Shown here: positions 63,133 through 64,000 of the stretch, piece after piece
Position numbering within the stretch: position 1 is the stretch's first letter
Layout of the letters: each line of letters starts with the position of its first letter
NCBI GenBank assembly: GCA_018645005.1
Contig: JABGPJ010000110.1
Span: forward strand, 39,429 to 103,428
Direction: 5' to 3'
DNA: 64,000 nt
Source of the DNA: Deltaproteobacteria bacterium
GTDB taxonomy: Bacteria > SAR324 > XYD2-FULL-50-16
The notes under the pieces: generated by a model
Told to the model about the DNA's origin: nothing
Seen by the model: only the letters and a program-made list of their open reading frames with translations
The model's database searches: none
Translations under genes and position numbers: made by a program

Positions 63133-63834
63133 TTAACGTACAGGTAGATAACGCAGTGGGTTTTGTGGTTTGTTTCTCAGCCGGACTTCAAAATGTAGAT
63201 GGACCCCGTTGGATTTACCGCTGTTGCCCATTTTAGCGATGATAGTGCCTCGCCTGACACGGTTCCCTTTTTTGATGTAAAGTTTGGCATTGTGGGCGTA
63301 AAGGGTGGTTAACCTGTTGCCATGGCTGATGATAATTGTCCGGCCATAGCCTTTTTTAATGCCTGAAAAAACAACCGTCCCAGCGGCGGCGGAACGGACT
63401 TCTCTGTTGCCGTCTTTGGTGATATCGATACCATCGTGCATTCTTCCATGTCGCAAGCCGAAGCCAGATGAGATGGTTCCCTTTGCCGGCCAGTTAAACT
63501 TGAGGGCTGTTTTGGTCGCAGAGGTCTCTTTGACAGGCTTCTGCGGTTGAACTTGTTTTACACGGGGAACAAATATCCGCATCCCGATGTTGATATCGCC
63601 AGGATCATAAATATCATTTAGCTGCTGTATCTCAAGCTTAGTGACCGCATATTTTTTACTAATCGTATCCAGGTTTTCTCCCGGCTGGACCGTGTGCCAC
63701 ACCCCATGTTCGATGTATGGCGGTTCGGGCTCGATCTTTGAACAGGAGACGACACTCAGGACAAAGATGAGCGCGACGATGATAAATCTGGAACGTTTCA
63801 AAACGGATAAATTAAATTGGTGAATAGTGGTCAT
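63133..63834 (-). CDS. LysM - M23 peptidase lipoprotein (NlpD/EnvC-like)
   Basis: Lipobox LSVVSC; LysM HTVQPGENLDTISKKYAVTKLEIQQLNDI; M23 GRMHDGIDI...VHLHFEVR. Confidence 0.9.
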   Translation of the reverse strand: MTTIHQFNLSVLKRSRFIIVALIFVLSVVSCSKIEPEPPYIEHGVWHTVQPGENLDTISKKYAVTKLEIQQLNDIYDPGDINIGMRIFVPRVKQVQPQKPVKETSATKTALKFNWPAKGTISSGFGLRHGRMHDGIDITKDGNREVRSAAAGTVVFSGIKKGYGRTIIISHGNRLTTLYAHNAKLYIKKGNRVRRGTIIAKMGNSGKSNGVHLHFEVRLRNKPQNPLRYLPVR

Positions 63835-63850
63835 TTTTCAAGACGGGAAG

Positions 63851-63990
63851 TTAGGGATCGTAAAAAATAACTTCACATAATCTGTTTGCAAAAGTCCCAA
63901 AAGCACTGGACATTTTGCAAACAGAATGTGACAGCAACGTGTTTCCTTTTCATTAATGGGAAACACTTGACTAATTTTTGAGCCGACCCT
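63851..63990 (+). repeat. Dispersed intergenic repeat, copy 2, with inserted extra hairpin
   Basis: TTAGGGATCGTAAAAAATAAC...TCTGTTTGCAAAAGTCC...GGACATTTTGCAAACAGA...TAATTTTTGAGCCGACCCTTA, matching 1067-1170. Confidence 0.75.
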
Positions 63991-64000
63991 TAGTGTTTAA

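Noticed and set aside
1-64000. CRISPR array, prophage, transposase, tRNA or rRNA genes
   Set aside because: No regularly spaced repeats, integrase/transposase-type ORFs, or convincing tRNA/rRNA sequence were seen on reading; a tRNAscan/Infernal run would confirm.

Overview
This 64 kb window is a bacterial chromosome segment. It looks Gram-negative from the signal peptides, lipoboxes and a porin-like protein with a C-terminal Phe. I could not place the taxon with confidence; a deep-branching proteobacterial or deltaproteobacteria-like lineage is only a guess. Its core is a near-complete str/S10/spc/alpha ribosomal super-operon (about 7.2-25.1 kb: rpsL-rpsG-fusA-tuf-rpsJ-[no rplC]-rplD ... rplQ). 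Housekeeping genes flank it: ettA (partial), purF, slt, ispA, prmC, pdxA, PIN-PhoH, rsmB, rpe, ispF, pgpH-like 7TM-HD, ybeY, rpmA, rplU, RNase E/G, map, leuS, rsgA, class III fbp, a polysaccharide deacetylase and an M23 peptidase. I saw no rRNA, tRNA, CRISPR array, transposase or prophage. The most interesting signals are: (1) a tandem array of four diverged paralogs of an unrecognised, probably all-helical family (51.8-55.0 kb), next to an atypical PPP-like phosphatase; (2) a GlpX-fold protein that has lost most catalytic and metal-binding motifs, encoded directly downstream of a class III fructose-1,6-bisphosphatase; (3) absence of rplC (L3) from an otherwise canonical S10 operon; (4) a dispersed intergenic element with imperfect terminal inverted repeats and an internal hairpin showing compensatory changes, with one copy near each end of the window; (5) a run of four hairpins in about 100 nt just upstream of a polysaccharide deacetylase gene; (6) a single-chain REC/pseudo-REC/SpoIIE phosphatase/HATPase protein.
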